From JBFWIW01 sp050253535 (GTDB taxonomy: Bacteria; Bacillota; Clostridia; Oscillospirales; Oscillospiraceae), in contig JBFWIW010000047.1 of assembly GCA_050253535.1 (NCBI GenBank), positions 1-24,169 on the forward strand: a DNA stretch of 24,169 bases, in the 5' to 3' direction. Shown piece after piece: positions 14,164-21,952 of the stretch; positions within the stretch are counted from its first letter, which is position 1; every line of letters starts with the position of its first letter. The position numbers were made by a program, and so were the translations under genes. The notes beneath the pieces are model-generated. The model was given only the letters and a program-made list of their open reading frames with translations, searched no databases and had not been told where the DNA came from.

Positions 14164-15033
14164 TCAGTCGTTCCAGTATCTGTCTATCTCGTCCTCGTAT
14201 TTCGTCTTCCCTGTGGAGGACTGGCTGCCGGTCGTGCGGCCTTTGTTTTTTGAGTTCTGCCGCTCGGCCTCAAGCTCGCCGCTCAGCTTTGAAAGCTGTG
14301 AGGCGAGCCGCCTGTTTTCATACCGGGCATAGGCGGAGACCATCTTCTCCCCGCCGCGCACGGCCGTCCACACCTCATTGGGGATGTGATTAAAGTCTTT
14401 TGTGCCGGGGTAAGCCCTGAGAAACTCCGATATGTCCTGCTGCCTTTTTCGGGCTGCCTCCTGCTTCTCGGTATCCTGCGTCTTTTTCTGCTGGAGCCTG
14501 TCCTTTTCGGATTTGAGCTCGCGCTCAAGCCGCTGGTTTTTTACCCTTCCGAGCGCGACCGACATGTCGATGTTCTCTTTGCCGGCAAGATACAACGCCC
14601 TCGTCCTGTCTATGAGCTCGGGAATGGTAACCCCCTGCCGCTGTGCCAGCTCCTGAAGAAACTGCATGTGCTCCCCGTTTTTCGCAAGGTTCTCCGCAGC
14701 TTCGAGCTTGCCGCGAATCCTGTCGTAGTCCATGCCCTTCTGCGCCAGTGCGGCAGCCTCTTCCCGCGTGACGGTCTTGTCCTCGCCCAGATATTTCAGC
14801 TTAAACTGGTCGGTTTCCGCCGGTTTATCGGGCGGGGCTTCCGACTCTGCGGGTTTTTCTGCTTTCTCTTCTTTTTCTTCGTCCTTCCAGGCGTCGGGAT
14901 CGGACTGGTCTGTCCCCTCCCCCGGCCCGTCTTCGCCCATTTCGTCCCCGCCGAAGTCGACGTCTCCGAGATCGACATCTTCACCCCAGTTATCGTCGGA
15001 CTCTTCAAGGCTCAGCTTTTCTTCTTCGTCCAT
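14164..15033 (-). CDS. Phage head scaffolding protein
   Basis: A 289-residue protein with a very acidic N-terminus (MDEEEKLSLEESDDNWGEDV, many Asp/Glu/Gly to about residue 75), then a DQFKLKYLGEDKTVTREEAA element that is common near the start of scaffold proteins of Firmicute phages. A long charged helical region follows (residues about 95-200, including LKSEKDRLQQKKTQDTEKQE). The C-terminus is basic and helical (RRLASQLSKLSGELEAERQ, then KTKYEDEIDRYWND). The order portal, scaffold, capsid matches P22-like genomes. It would act inside the growing procapsid and leave before DNA packaging. The ribosome site GGAGAAAGGG precedes ATG 15033. Confidence 0.8.
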   Translation of the reverse strand: MDEEEKLSLEESDDNWGEDVDLGDVDFGGDEMGEDGPGEGTDQSDPDAWKDEEKEEKAEKPAESEAPPDKPAETDQFKLKYLGEDKTVTREEAAALAQKGMDYDRIRGKLEAAENLAKNGEHMQFLQELAQRQGVTIPELIDRTRALYLAGKENIDMSVALGRVKNQRLERELKSEKDRLQQKKTQDTEKQEAARKRQQDISEFLRAYPGTKDFNHIPNEVWTAVRGGEKMVSAYARYENRRLASQLSKLSGELEAERQNSKNKGRTTGSQSSTGKTKYEDEIDRYWND

Positions 15034-15070
15034 AGAAATCCCTTTCTCCGCTGTGGTTGGCGGATGATTT

Positions 15071-15228
15071 ATACTGTTATCCCATTAAAGGGGAGACTGG
15101 ATTTGCGAGGGAATTTTTTGCCCTGCAAGGCCGAGGAGGAGAGCGGGCTGTCGCCCTCCGATGACGAGAGGGCGGCAGGACGGAAAATCAGCCGCAAAGA
15201 TGTCCACTTTTTAGTGGGATAACAGTAT
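15071..15228. mobile_element. 158-bp MITE-like element with terminal inverted repeats
   Basis: ATACTGTTATCCCA (15071-15084) and its exact complement (15215-15228) bound the element. The similarity extends imperfectly inward for about 30 bases (TTAAA, GGGGAGAC, TTTGCG against CTAAAAAG, GTGGACATC, TTTGCG). Read as TA-CTGTTATCCCA, the ends are flanked by TA, as in IS630/Tc1-mariner elements. The middle folds as CTGTCGCCCTC/GAGGGCGGCAG and encodes nothing. It lies between portal and scaffold genes. Confidence 0.55.
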
Positions 15229-15232
15229 TATT

Positions 15233-15258
15233 ACAAAAGAGAGGGCCCTCTCCTTTGT
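15233..15258 (-). terminator. Hairpin terminator after the portal gene
   Basis: ACAAAAGAGAGGG pairs with CCCTCTCCTTTGT (one mismatch) as a 26-base near-palindrome 22 bases after the portal stop. On the minus strand the arm ends in CTCTTTTGTAATAAT, a modest U-rich tail. It may partly terminate the packaging transcript before scaffold and capsid. Confidence 0.55.
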
Positions 15259-15280
15259 GCCGATAAATTGTGCTTTTGCG

Positions 15281-16585
15281 TCAGCCCGGAACCCGGCTCA
15301 CCTTTTGCTGCAGGGCGGCAAGTTTGTCGCCTGCAGGCATCTGAGCCACAGCGCCGGGAATCGCCGCCGAGCCGCCGCCCATTGCGGCGCCAAGGTTCGC
15401 CATTCCGCCGCCCCCNNNNNNNNNNNNNNNNNNNNNNNNNNNNNNNNNNNNNNNNNNNNNNNNNNNNNNNNNNNNNNNNNNNNNNNNNNNNNNNNNNNNN
15501 NNNNNNNNNNNNNNNGCGAGCTCGATAAACTGCGAAATCTGCGGTGATATCGCGGCGGGGTCTATAATCTTCGCCGCGGTGTTTATATTCCCGCCGTTCA
15601 CGCCGATGACCGCGCCCACCTGATTCGTCCACTTCGGTATCCTCGTCCTGTCGTAAATGATCTTGGGGTACGCCGTCGTCATGAGGGAGATCATGCTCAT
15701 GGCGAAGAGCTTGTTGATGAATATCTGGTTCGGGATGAGGCCGGTCATAAGCGCCTGCCCGTGGTAGCAGTCCTGCACGTAATCCCAGTTCAGCCACGTT
15801 ATCGGGTAGCGCTTCAGGCCCAGATCCCACTCTTCCCGCACCATCGCGCTGCGCGTGCACTCGCACCCGTGAATGGTGCCTGTCTTCCTGTCCTTCCAGA
15901 GCTTTAAGAGTACCGTGACCTTGTCGTCGACGAGAGCGTCCATATTATTATTGCGGTCGTCCGAGTCTGGCCTTATGCCCTCGCCGCCGAGGCCGTTGTG
16001 TCCGGCCCGCTCCCGCACGTCCTCCGCCATCTCGCGCCGCGCAATGATGATGTAGGGCTGCTTCTGGACGTGCCTGTCGTTGGGATTTCCGAAAAACACG
16101 CGGGTGTTCTCGACTATCTCCGTGATGATCGCGCCCTTTGCCGCCTGCCCCGTCTCCGCTTCCGGGTCCCAGTAGGTGTAAGTGCACCCGTCGGAGTCGA
16201 CGGCAGCGTTCCGCATGAACTCACGGAGCATGATCGAAATCTTGTTAAGCTCAAAAAGGCTGTCGAACTCCGCGTTTACGATGTCGGTCATGCGGGAGAG
16301 CGCCTCGTCGTTAGCCGCCGCCGCCAGGGGGGAGGTCTGCATTTTTATGTTGTCGGACGTGATGCTCGCCACCTGAAAGAGCGTTACACGCTTCAAAAAG
16401 TTAAACACTGGGGTCGGCAGGCCGTTGGACTCCACACCTTCCCACTGTTTGCCGATAAAAAAGTTCTCGTTCGTCTCGACGGTGTCGTTCAGGTTTATAG
16501 CGTTATTGAATTTGAGGCCCTTCTCGTAATCGAGCCACACCTCACGGAACTTTTCGTCTTCGTCCATGGACTTATGCGCCATCAT
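15281..16585 (-). CDS. P22-type portal protein, interrupted by a sequence gap
   Basis: The left part (about 356 residues) has portal features: FFIGKQWEGVESNGLPTPVF, the NFLKRVTLFQVASITSDNIK helix, the VDSDGCTYTYWDPEAET strand region and the NQIFINKLFAMSMISLMT helix. These are typical of P22-like portals that form the 12-fold DNA entry ring and bind the terminase. After the 100-N block only 44 C-terminal residues remain (GGGGMANLGAAMGGGSAAIP, ending KVSRVPG). Members are usually 550 residues or more, so several hundred bases are probably missing; the placeholder length (100) is not a multiple of three. The start overlaps the upstream gene's stop by four bases (ATGA); the second Met is also possible. 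Confidence 0.85.
   Translation of the reverse strand: MMAHKSMDEDEKFREVWLDYEKGLKFNNAINLNDTVETNENFFIGKQWEGVESNGLPTPVFNFLKRVTLFQVASITSDNIKMQTSPLAAAANDEALSRMTDIVNAEFDSLFELNKISIMLREFMRNAAVDSDGCTYTYWDPEAETGQAAKGAIITEIVENTRVFFGNPNDRHVQKQPYIIIARREMAEDVRERAGHNGLGGEGIRPDSDDRNNNMDALVDDKVTVLLKLWKDRKTGTIHGCECTRSAMVREEWDLGLKRYPITWLNWDYVQDCYHGQALMTGLIPNQIFINKLFAMSMISLMTTAYPKIIYDRTRIPKWTNQVGAVIGVNGGNINTAAKIIDPAAISPQISQFIELXXXXXXXXXXXXXXXXXXXXXXXXXXXXXXXXXXGGGGMANLGAAMGGGSAAIPGAVAQMPAGDKLAALQQKVSRVPG
15416..15515. other. Assembly gap in the portal gene (100 N)
   Basis: Exactly 100 Ns, a standard placeholder of unknown true length. The left flank is a C/G-rich run (CCGCCGCCCCC) that encodes Gly repeats, and the flanks share no sequence, so bases are really missing. 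Confidence 0.95.
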
Positions 16586-16833
16586 TCATCCCTCTTTTTC
16601 GTGTAGTCGTAGCCGAGGATGTTCACAATCCCCTCGGAATAGAGCCGCTCCGCCTCCTCCGCTTCAAGCTTTTTGAGGACTTCGCTCCCGCCGTCCGGGT
16701 TCTCCTCCTCGGCGCAGCCGTTCTCCAGCGCGCAGAGTCTGCGCTCCGCGTCCTCCAGCCTCTTGAAAAGCCTGTACCGCCAAACGGCGCCGAGACAAAA
16801 AAGCGCGGGGATAATAAGTAAATAGACCGTCAT
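16582..16833 (-). CDS. Small membrane-anchored phage protein between terminase and portal
   Basis: An 83-residue protein with one N-terminal hydrophobic segment at residues about 2-17 (TVYLLIIPALFCLGAV), a basic WRYRLFKR stop-transfer stretch and a charged helical tail (LEDAERRLCALENGCAEEEN and on). AGGAGG precedes ATG 16833 and the stop overlaps the portal start as ATGA, so it is firmly within the packaging operon. The function is unknown; no motif was recognised. Small membrane proteins in this position occur in other phages but without an agreed role. Confidence 0.65.
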   Translation of the reverse strand: MTVYLLIIPALFCLGAVWRYRLFKRLEDAERRLCALENGCAEEENPDGGSEVLKKLEAEEAERLYSEGIVNILGYDYTKKRDE

Positions 16834-16891
16834 AATTTCCTCCTTTATGTATTACAAACCCGCATAAAAGCGCGTTTTACGCAAAATTTCC

Positions 16892-18316
16892 TCAATATGA
16901 AATGTACGCGGTGTTTACCTCGCCGCCCTTCATAAACGCCTCGTATTCCTCTTCATCTTCGTCCCCGGCCCAATAGTCTGCCGGCTGAGGCATTTCGGTC
17001 GGCAGTGTCCTTGAGACGCAGAAGTATCGGATGCCGTCCACCGTGTGGGTAACGCCGTGCGGCTCCTTCGCGCAGTCGTTGGGGTTCCTTTCGTCCGCCT
17101 GTATCGCCTGAATGTCGGAGATTATCTCCTTGCAGCTGTCAAAAAATAAGAGCGCCGGTTTTCCGTCCGCCATAGGCGCCAGCATCTCCTTTATCTGCAT
17201 GTGGCCCTGAATCCTGTTGTTGTCGGCCCTGACTATCCCGATCCCGCCGGTCATAAAAAGCTCCGCCATCGTCTTTCCCGTGTCCCGCTGACGGCTCCAC
17301 ATGTCCGGCGGGGCGAAAGTGACGGTTATTCGCTCGCCTTTCAGCGTGCAGCTTATTATCATCTTCGCGGCGTCCGACACGATTAGGCCGGGTATCTTGA
17401 GTTCCCGGTAGACATAACACCGGCCGAGGGTATCTACGGCTATCCAGTAACAGGCCAGCATGTCGAAGCCGTAATCGAACGCCCGGTACCGCACCCATTC
17501 CTCCGGTATTTTAAACGGCTTTATCACGTGCCTCCCGGTAGAAAATTCGGGGAAATAGCAGCCCGAGAGCGCGTTCCAGTCACCGTACCTGTGCGCCCGC
17601 CTGATGTTCTCCGGCAGATTTGAGAGCATCTGTACATACGCGGGGGACGCCTTCATCAGGTGGACGTTGTCCTCCACCGTCGCGGGGATAAAAGCATAGT
17701 CGTCCGGGCTCTCGTTCTCCTCCGGGTTCTCGGAATCGGTCTTGTAGGCCCTGTCGATAAAGAGCCGTTTCACCCACTGGTGGCCGATGCCGCCGGGGTT
17801 GCAGGTCAGGTAAAACCGCTTCGGTATCTCCGCAACGCCGCGTAAACACCCCCCGAGAACGCGGAACTCCTGTTCGGTGAACTGCGTCGCCTCGTCGAGG
17901 AATATCCAGTCGTACTCCTGCCCCTGATACTCCGTCTGCGCCCCCGCGTTCTGAAAGTGCCCGAAGCGTATGGTCGAGCCGTTTACGAAATACATGGTGT
18001 GCAGCGTGCTCTTATATGTGCCGACCGCTTCCGGGACGAGCTTAACGAACGGCTCAATGTGGTTTGACTGCAGCTCCGGGTATGTACGCCGGACGATGAG
18101 AATCTTTATCCCCGGCCACCGGAGCGCCCCGCCCGCCGCTTTCACCCTTATGGCGTGCGTCTTGCCGCCGCCGCGCGCCCCGCCGTATGCGGTATAGAGC
18201 GTCCTGCTCTCGTAGAAGAGCTTCTGCTTGGGGTTAGCCTCCCCGAGTTCCATGGTTACGACATTCTTCCCGTCCCCGGACACGGGCATTTTTGCTCCTG
18301 TCTTTGTCCTCGCCAT
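16892..18316 (-). CDS. terL: Terminase large subunit (TerL)
   Basis: A 474-residue DNA-packaging motor. The ATPase domain shows Walker A GGARGGGKT (45-53), Walker B WIFLDEATQF (Asp141-Glu142) and the coupling motif LTCNP (170-174). The nuclease domain shows RAFDYGFD (Asp281), an APPDMWSRQRDTGK segment (Asp338) and HTVDGIRYF (Asp428), the usual acidic residues of the RNase H-like fold. It cuts concatemeric DNA and drives it through the portal encoded just downstream. ATG 18316 follows AGGGGGAG. No small terminase subunit is visible upstream, which is unusual, since it normally precedes terL. Length and motifs are complete. Confidence 0.95.
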   Translation of the reverse strand: MARTKTGAKMPVSGDGKNVVTMELGEANPKQKLFYESRTLYTAYGGARGGGKTHAIRVKAAGGALRWPGIKILIVRRTYPELQSNHIEPFVKLVPEAVGTYKSTLHTMYFVNGSTIRFGHFQNAGAQTEYQGQEYDWIFLDEATQFTEQEFRVLGGCLRGVAEIPKRFYLTCNPGGIGHQWVKRLFIDRAYKTDSENPEENESPDDYAFIPATVEDNVHLMKASPAYVQMLSNLPENIRRAHRYGDWNALSGCYFPEFSTGRHVIKPFKIPEEWVRYRAFDYGFDMLACYWIAVDTLGRCYVYRELKIPGLIVSDAAKMIISCTLKGERITVTFAPPDMWSRQRDTGKTMAELFMTGGIGIVRADNNRIQGHMQIKEMLAPMADGKPALLFFDSCKEIISDIQAIQADERNPNDCAKEPHGVTHTVDGIRYFCVSRTLPTEMPQPADYWAGDEDEEEYEAFMKGGEVNTAYISY

Positions 18317-18731
18317 TTCTCCCCCTGAATCGCCTCCTCATTCCGGATTGTTCGGCATAATGTCCGCCGGCATCCGGATTCCGCGCATAGAGAGTTAAGC
18401 ATAACGCGCCGATACGGGCCATTCTTGTTTTGCCTCCTGCTCCATGGTCTCCAAAACGCCGCCTGAAAGCAGGCCATCCCTCCCGCGCCCCGCGATTTGA
18501 CGCCGCGGATAAAGCCGCGGGCTTTTTCGTATATGAAGACCGTGAGCCGGGCTTATCCGCGCGGAAACACGCGCTGTAATGCCCGTCGGCGCGTTAGACT
18601 TAACTTTCCCGGCCAAAACGCCGGACTTTTCCCTGACGCCATAAAAGAAAAGAGTCGGGGCCACATTATCCCGTTTGGGAAATGTGGCCTCGACTCTTAG
18701 GGCCTTTAATATGATGTATCAGTAATTGGTA
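18317..18731. other. 415-base spacer upstream of terL, no clear gene
   Basis: The place where terS would be expected holds only short arginine-rich or overlapping frames without credible protein character, for example a 16-codon frame (MRGIRMPADIMPNNPE) with GAGGAGG after it. It contains a small CCGCGG/CCGCGG stem followed by GCTTTTTC (18503-18528, plus direction) and the large hairpin at 18651-18697. Confidence 0.6.
18651..18697 (-). terminator. Long hairpin terminator between the Com-like gene and terL
   Basis: AGAGTCG-GGGCCACATT pairs with AATGTGGCC-TCGACTCT (one mismatch), extended by ATCCC/GGGA near the loop. On the minus strand the stem is followed by TTTTCTTTTAT, a good U-rich tail. 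It would end transcripts from the Com-like gene, so terL likely has its own promoter or depends on antitermination. Confidence 0.75.
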
Positions 18732-18935
18732 TCAGGTCTCGGTTTCAATCTCGATATCAAAAAGCTGCCTGCAGGATCTGCACTTGAATTCCAGCCCGGA
18801 GACCTGCGCTCCGCCCTTCACCCTGCAAATTTTCCTCCCGCACCCCGGGCAGTAGGCCCACCCGCCGCAAACTTTAGCCTTCACCGCGCACCGCCCCCCT
18901 GCACAAATCTCCGCTTCCGCTGTATCACCTTTCAT
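18732..18935 (-). CDS. Com-like zinc-finger protein
   Basis: A 67-residue protein with two CxxC knuckles (CPGC at 29-32 and CRSC at 52-55), a GLEFKC segment between them and an FDIEIE end. This layout matches small Com-type zinc fingers, known from phage Mu where Com activates translation of mom by unfolding its mRNA, and from many phages and prophages without a mom gene. Extra Cys residues (11, 16, 23, 37) may be part of a second site. It is the last gene of high GC before the AT-rich island and ends 34 bases before a strong terminator. A generic zinc ribbon is the alternative. Confidence 0.6.
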   Translation of the reverse strand: MKGDTAEAEICAGGRCAVKAKVCGGWAYCPGCGRKICRVKGGAQVSGLEFKCRSCRQLFDIEIETET

Positions 18936-19116
18936 GTCCTGATTATATGTCCCAGGCGGGTTTATGTAAACAGTGAACTCCCGGGAACTCCCATGAGCTT
19001 CCTTTATGGATTAAGCGAAATTTATCCTCACCTTTAAAATGCTAATCATAAATATTATAGAAAGTTTGTTCCAACGATCCGATTCACTTTAACTTTTGGT
19101 TTTATTTAGCATTTGA
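18936..19116. other. Composition boundary and likely prophage right edge
   Basis: GC falls sharply here, from well over half to about a third, within roughly 100 bases. An inverted repeat AAATGCTAA (19037-19045) / TTAGCATTT (19106-19114) lies in the spacer. No tRNA or obvious att core is visible; the partner att site would lie outside the window. Confidence 0.35.
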
Positions 19117-20437
19117 TTAGTCAAAATAGGATATATAGTCAATTCTATATTTTCCGTGAGGGAATAAGTAGTGGTATAAATCTATAAAATAGTCATCAGT
19201 CATACTCGCAATATAATCTACAACTATTTGATTGGGTTCTTGATCCAGATAGTTTTCTTCTGTAGAGTAATATTTTCTGTTTTTTTGAATAAAATCAATA
19301 TGATGTCTATAAAGGACAGAATCTTTTTTCTTATCTTTTGCTAGTTCTAACAATTTGTAATAAACCTCATGAAACATGGGTTGAATATTTTCATTGTAAA
19401 GTTTATCTATCCTATCATTCCGATAAATAATATTGTAATTTTCCAGTTTCGCTGTTTTCAATTCATTAAAGATATCCTGATTCATTATTATGCAATCTTT
19501 NNNNNNNNNNNNNNNNNNNNNNNNNNNNNNNNNNNNNNNNNNNNNNNNNNNNNNNNNNNNNNNNNNNNNNNNNNNNNNNNNNNNNNNNNNNNNNNNNNNN
19601 TTATTATGCAATCTTTTTCATAACTGTTTTCTACAATATTGACGACCAAATTATTAATGATCTCGGCATTTTCAACTCCAATTGTACCTTTAGTGAAATT
19701 CTGCGTTCCTTGTAGCAAATTTGCATTTCTTGCGTCCTGTCTATCTTTTCCCAAGTACGCAATCATATCGCAGATTCTCACAACACATCCTTCTAAAGTA
19801 GATGGGATTAATTTATTTATATTTGACTTATCGATATAGCAATTTTCAACATTTTTATCAAAGTCAGAAAAATCGGTTAGTCGAACCGGTCTGTATTCTT
19901 TTAACTCATACTCCCCATTGTGACATAAAAATCCATCTAACGTTTGTAAACTTAGATTCCTAGCAAACAACGTATCTAAAACCCGGACACTATGAACATT
20001 ATGATTAAAATAACGCCCTGTGTTTTCCTGAAATAATATATTTAAAAATCTTTCTCCTGCATGGCCGAAAGGAGTATGCCCTATATCATGTCCTAAAGCG
20101 ATTGCCTCGATTAAATCAATATTTAAGTTCAATACGTTCCAATATTTCGTGAAATTCTTGAAACTAGCTGAACATGTAAAGCCCTTCTGGTAATATCATC
20201 ATTTCGATAAAATGAAAATACTTGTGTTTTGTCGGCATAACGATTATAGAAAGGGCAATGCATAATTTTTTCTATGTCGCGTACAAAAGCCGGTCTCCAT
20301 AAATTTGCGATATCACGTTCTGTATTTCTGCGTATAGCAAATTCATTCAAACATTTGTTCGGGTTCTCAATATGCATTTCTCTATCATGAATGATATGTT
20401 CCTGTACTTCTTTTGATAATTGCATATATTTTAGCAC
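19117..20437 (-). pseudogene. dgt: dGTPase-like HD-domain triphosphohydrolase, frameshifted and split by a false gap
   Basis: Fused from three pieces. It starts at GTG 20437 (AAAGGAG upstream); the N-terminus includes CLNEFAIRRNTERDIANLW and the first HD ligand region ITRRALHVQLVSRISRNIG. Then one base is missing near 20137 and the frame moves: the family sequence NVLNLN-DLIEAIALGHDIGH continues in the -1 frame from about 20132, with the HD motif GHDIGHTPFGHAGE and RICDMIAYLGKDRQDA. The last part runs to stop 19117. The 100-N block at 19501 falls inside, but both flanks carry KDCII, and removing the duplicate joins NSYEKDCIIMNQDIF in frame. The full length would be about 401 residues. dGTPases split dGTP to deoxyguanosine and triphosphate. 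If the missing base is a sequencing error, the gene is intact. Confidence 0.75.
19485..19616. other. False assembly gap: 16-bp duplication around 100 Ns
   Basis: TTATTATGCAATCTTT occurs immediately before (19485-19500) and immediately after (19601-19616) the Ns. Two contig ends overlapping by 16 bases were apparently joined with a placeholder instead of being merged; merging keeps the dGTPase frame open. Confidence 0.85.
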
Positions 20438-20841
20438 CTTTGCACACTCCTTTACTATCCAGTTTTATACGCCCGTATAGCAGAGCATTGCTAAAAACGT
20501 ATATAGTCCTTCAGGGGTTACGCTAATCACCGTCGTAATCCAAAATTGTATAATTAAATCACATGAAATTTCCCATAATTGCTAAACTGCGAGACCTACA
20601 ACATAAAGATTTAACATTTGCCATGATAATCTTATCACTCGTTAAACTCCCGTACAATATAAATATACTATAAATTGGCAAAATCTCGCATAAACGTTCA
20701 AGCATTTTGTAGATGTCCATATAAATGCACTTGTGAGCGGAATTATACTTACTTATCTAAGTATTGATTTCCCAACAAATCCATGCTAATATAACAGCAG
20801 ATACACATACTAATCCTGAAACTCAAAAAGGAGAAATAAAT
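20438..20841. other. 404-base AT-rich divergent promoter region
   Basis: The spacer between the divergent dGTPase and OsmC genes holds no gene. It is about one third GC. TTCAAG (20696-20701), 17 bases, then TATAAA (20719-20724) is a possible sigma-A promoter for osmC. No riboswitch or structured RNA was recognised. Confidence 0.4.
20745..20764. promoter_or_regulatory. Candidate operator upstream of osmC
   Basis: ATACTTA and TAAGTAT form a perfect 7-bp inverted repeat with a six-base centre, about 80 bases before the osmC start and after a possible promoter. A MarR/OhrR dimer, as encoded two genes on, usually binds such a dyad. The link is only positional. Confidence 0.3.
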
Positions 20842-21282
20842 ATGTTAACAACATTTAAAGCCAGTGTTAAAAAGCTTCCAAATGGGATGCAGGTGGAGGC
20901 GGACGCGCGGGGGTTCAAGATCACGCTGGACGAGCCGCGTGAGCTGGGCGGAACCGATATCGCGATGAACCCGGTGGAAGCGGTTCTGTGCGCTTTCGGC
21001 GCCTGCCAGTCGATTGTCGCCGCCGCTTTTGCAAAGGCGCAGAAATTCAAATTTGAAGAAGTCCATGTCGAGCTTGAGGGCGATCTGGACCCGGACGGCT
21101 TCATGGGACTTGCCGACGTGAGAAACGGCTTTCAGGAAATCCGCTATGCCATTCATTTTAAGACGGACGAGCCCCAGGAAAAGGCCGAGGCCTTCGCAGA
21201 CTTTATCGAGAGCAGATGCCCGGTGGGCGACTGCCTGGCTAACGGCGTAAAGCTCGTAAGAGCCGGCGTCATAACGGAATGA
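20842..21282 (+). CDS. OsmC/Ohr-family peroxiredoxin
   Basis: A 146-residue OsmC-family protein. Cys55 in the helix AVLCAFGACQSIVAAAFA and Cys126 in SRCPVGDC are the expected catalytic pair that reduces organic hydroperoxides with dithiol cofactors; Cys50 and Cys131 are extra. The family's Arg on the N-terminal side may be Arg33 in DEPRELGGTD. ATG 20842 has AAAAAGGAG ten bases upstream and replaces an earlier AT-rich start at 20764. A perfect hairpin terminator follows. A MarR regulator with an OhrR-like cysteine lies 165 bases downstream in the same direction, which fits organic peroxide control. The exact subfamily (OsmC, Ohr or YhfA-like) is not resolved. Confidence 0.85.
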   Translation: MLTTFKASVKKLPNGMQVEADARGFKITLDEPRELGGTDIAMNPVEAVLCAFGACQSIVAAAFAKAQKFKFEEVHVELEGDLDPDGFMGLADVRNGFQEIRYAIHFKTDEPQEKAEAFADFIESRCPVGDCLANGVKLVRAGVITE

Positions 21283-21293
21283 TATAAAGCCGG

Positions 21294-21330
21294 AATCGGA
21301 CCTGTTGAAGCTTCAACAGGTCCGATTTAT
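21294..21330 (+). terminator. 17-bp perfect hairpin terminator after osmC
   Basis: AATCGGACCTGTTGAAG is followed directly by its exact complement; the hairpin stem starts 11 bases after the osmC stop. The tail reads TATAATCGCTTTT, only moderately U-rich, but the stem is very stable. Confidence 0.7.
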
Positions 21331-21446
21331 AATCGCTTTTATCCGCGCTTTCAGAGTTGGCCAATCCGCTCCGTTTGCGCCTTGCGGTTTGCAATAACAA
21401 TATGGTAAAATAATATCATAAAACACGTTGACGGCGGGTGATTGAA

Positions 21447-21881
21447 ATGTTTAATCTGGACGACTGCATCGCCTTTATAACGGCCCGGAGCGCCAAGACT
21501 TTCGTTAAGGCTCTGGAGCGGCGGTTCCGGCCATATGAAATAAGCCGGATCCAGTGGATCGCCCTGTACTACATTTACACGGGCAATGCCATAACGCAGC
21601 GCGGGCTGGCCGACAAAATGTCGGTCAAGGAACCCACGGTCGTGAGGCTCCTTCAGGAGATGGAACAGGACGGGCTTGTCACCCGCTCCGGCAGCGATAC
21701 GGATAAGCGCGTGAGGTTCCCGTCCCTGACGGAAAAGGGCGAGCGCATCTGCACCGAGCTCATCCCCGTCGTCGAAAAGTTTAAAAACGACACCATAGCC
21801 GGGATCAGCCGGGAAGACCTCGACGTTCTGACAAGGACTCTGGGTAAGATGGTCGAAAACGCGCAGAAGAAAAACAATTGA
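21447..21881 (+). CDS. MarR-family regulator, OhrR-like
   Basis: A 144-residue winged-helix repressor. The helix-turn-helix is ITQRGLADKMSVKEPTVVRL with the wing TRSGSDTDKRVRFPSLTEKG, and a C-terminal dimer helix follows. Near the N-terminus LDDCIAFITARS resembles the LxxxLCFLLYASSR segment of OhrR, in which the single Cys senses peroxides; Cys7 aligns with that reactive Cys. Next to an OsmC/Ohr gene, an organic peroxide sensor role is likely. I prefer ATG 21447 to GTG 21438 because a weak GGCGGGTG lies at suitable distance. The Tyr residues that assist Cys activation in OhrR were not confirmed, so a general MarR role stays possible. Confidence 0.8.
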   Translation: MFNLDDCIAFITARSAKTFVKALERRFRPYEISRIQWIALYYIYTGNAITQRGLADKMSVKEPTVVRLLQEMEQDGLVTRSGSDTDKRVRFPSLTEKGERICTELIPVVEKFKNDTIAGISREDLDVLTRTLGKMVENAQKKNN

Positions 21882-21903
21882 TTTTTCAGCCTCAACTATA
21901 TTA

Positions 21904-21936
21904 AAGGCGGCATGCAGAAAAACGGCATGCCGCCTT
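21904..21936 (+). terminator. 12-bp hairpin terminator between marR and the mutY remnant
   Basis: AAGGCGGCATGC pairs perfectly with GCATGCCGCCTT around a nine-base loop, 22 bases after the marR stop. The U-tail is weak (TTATGC) on the plus strand; on the minus strand it follows the remnant gene with TTAATAT, so it may serve both. Confidence 0.6.
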
Positions 21937-21952
21937 ATGCTGCAGATAATGA

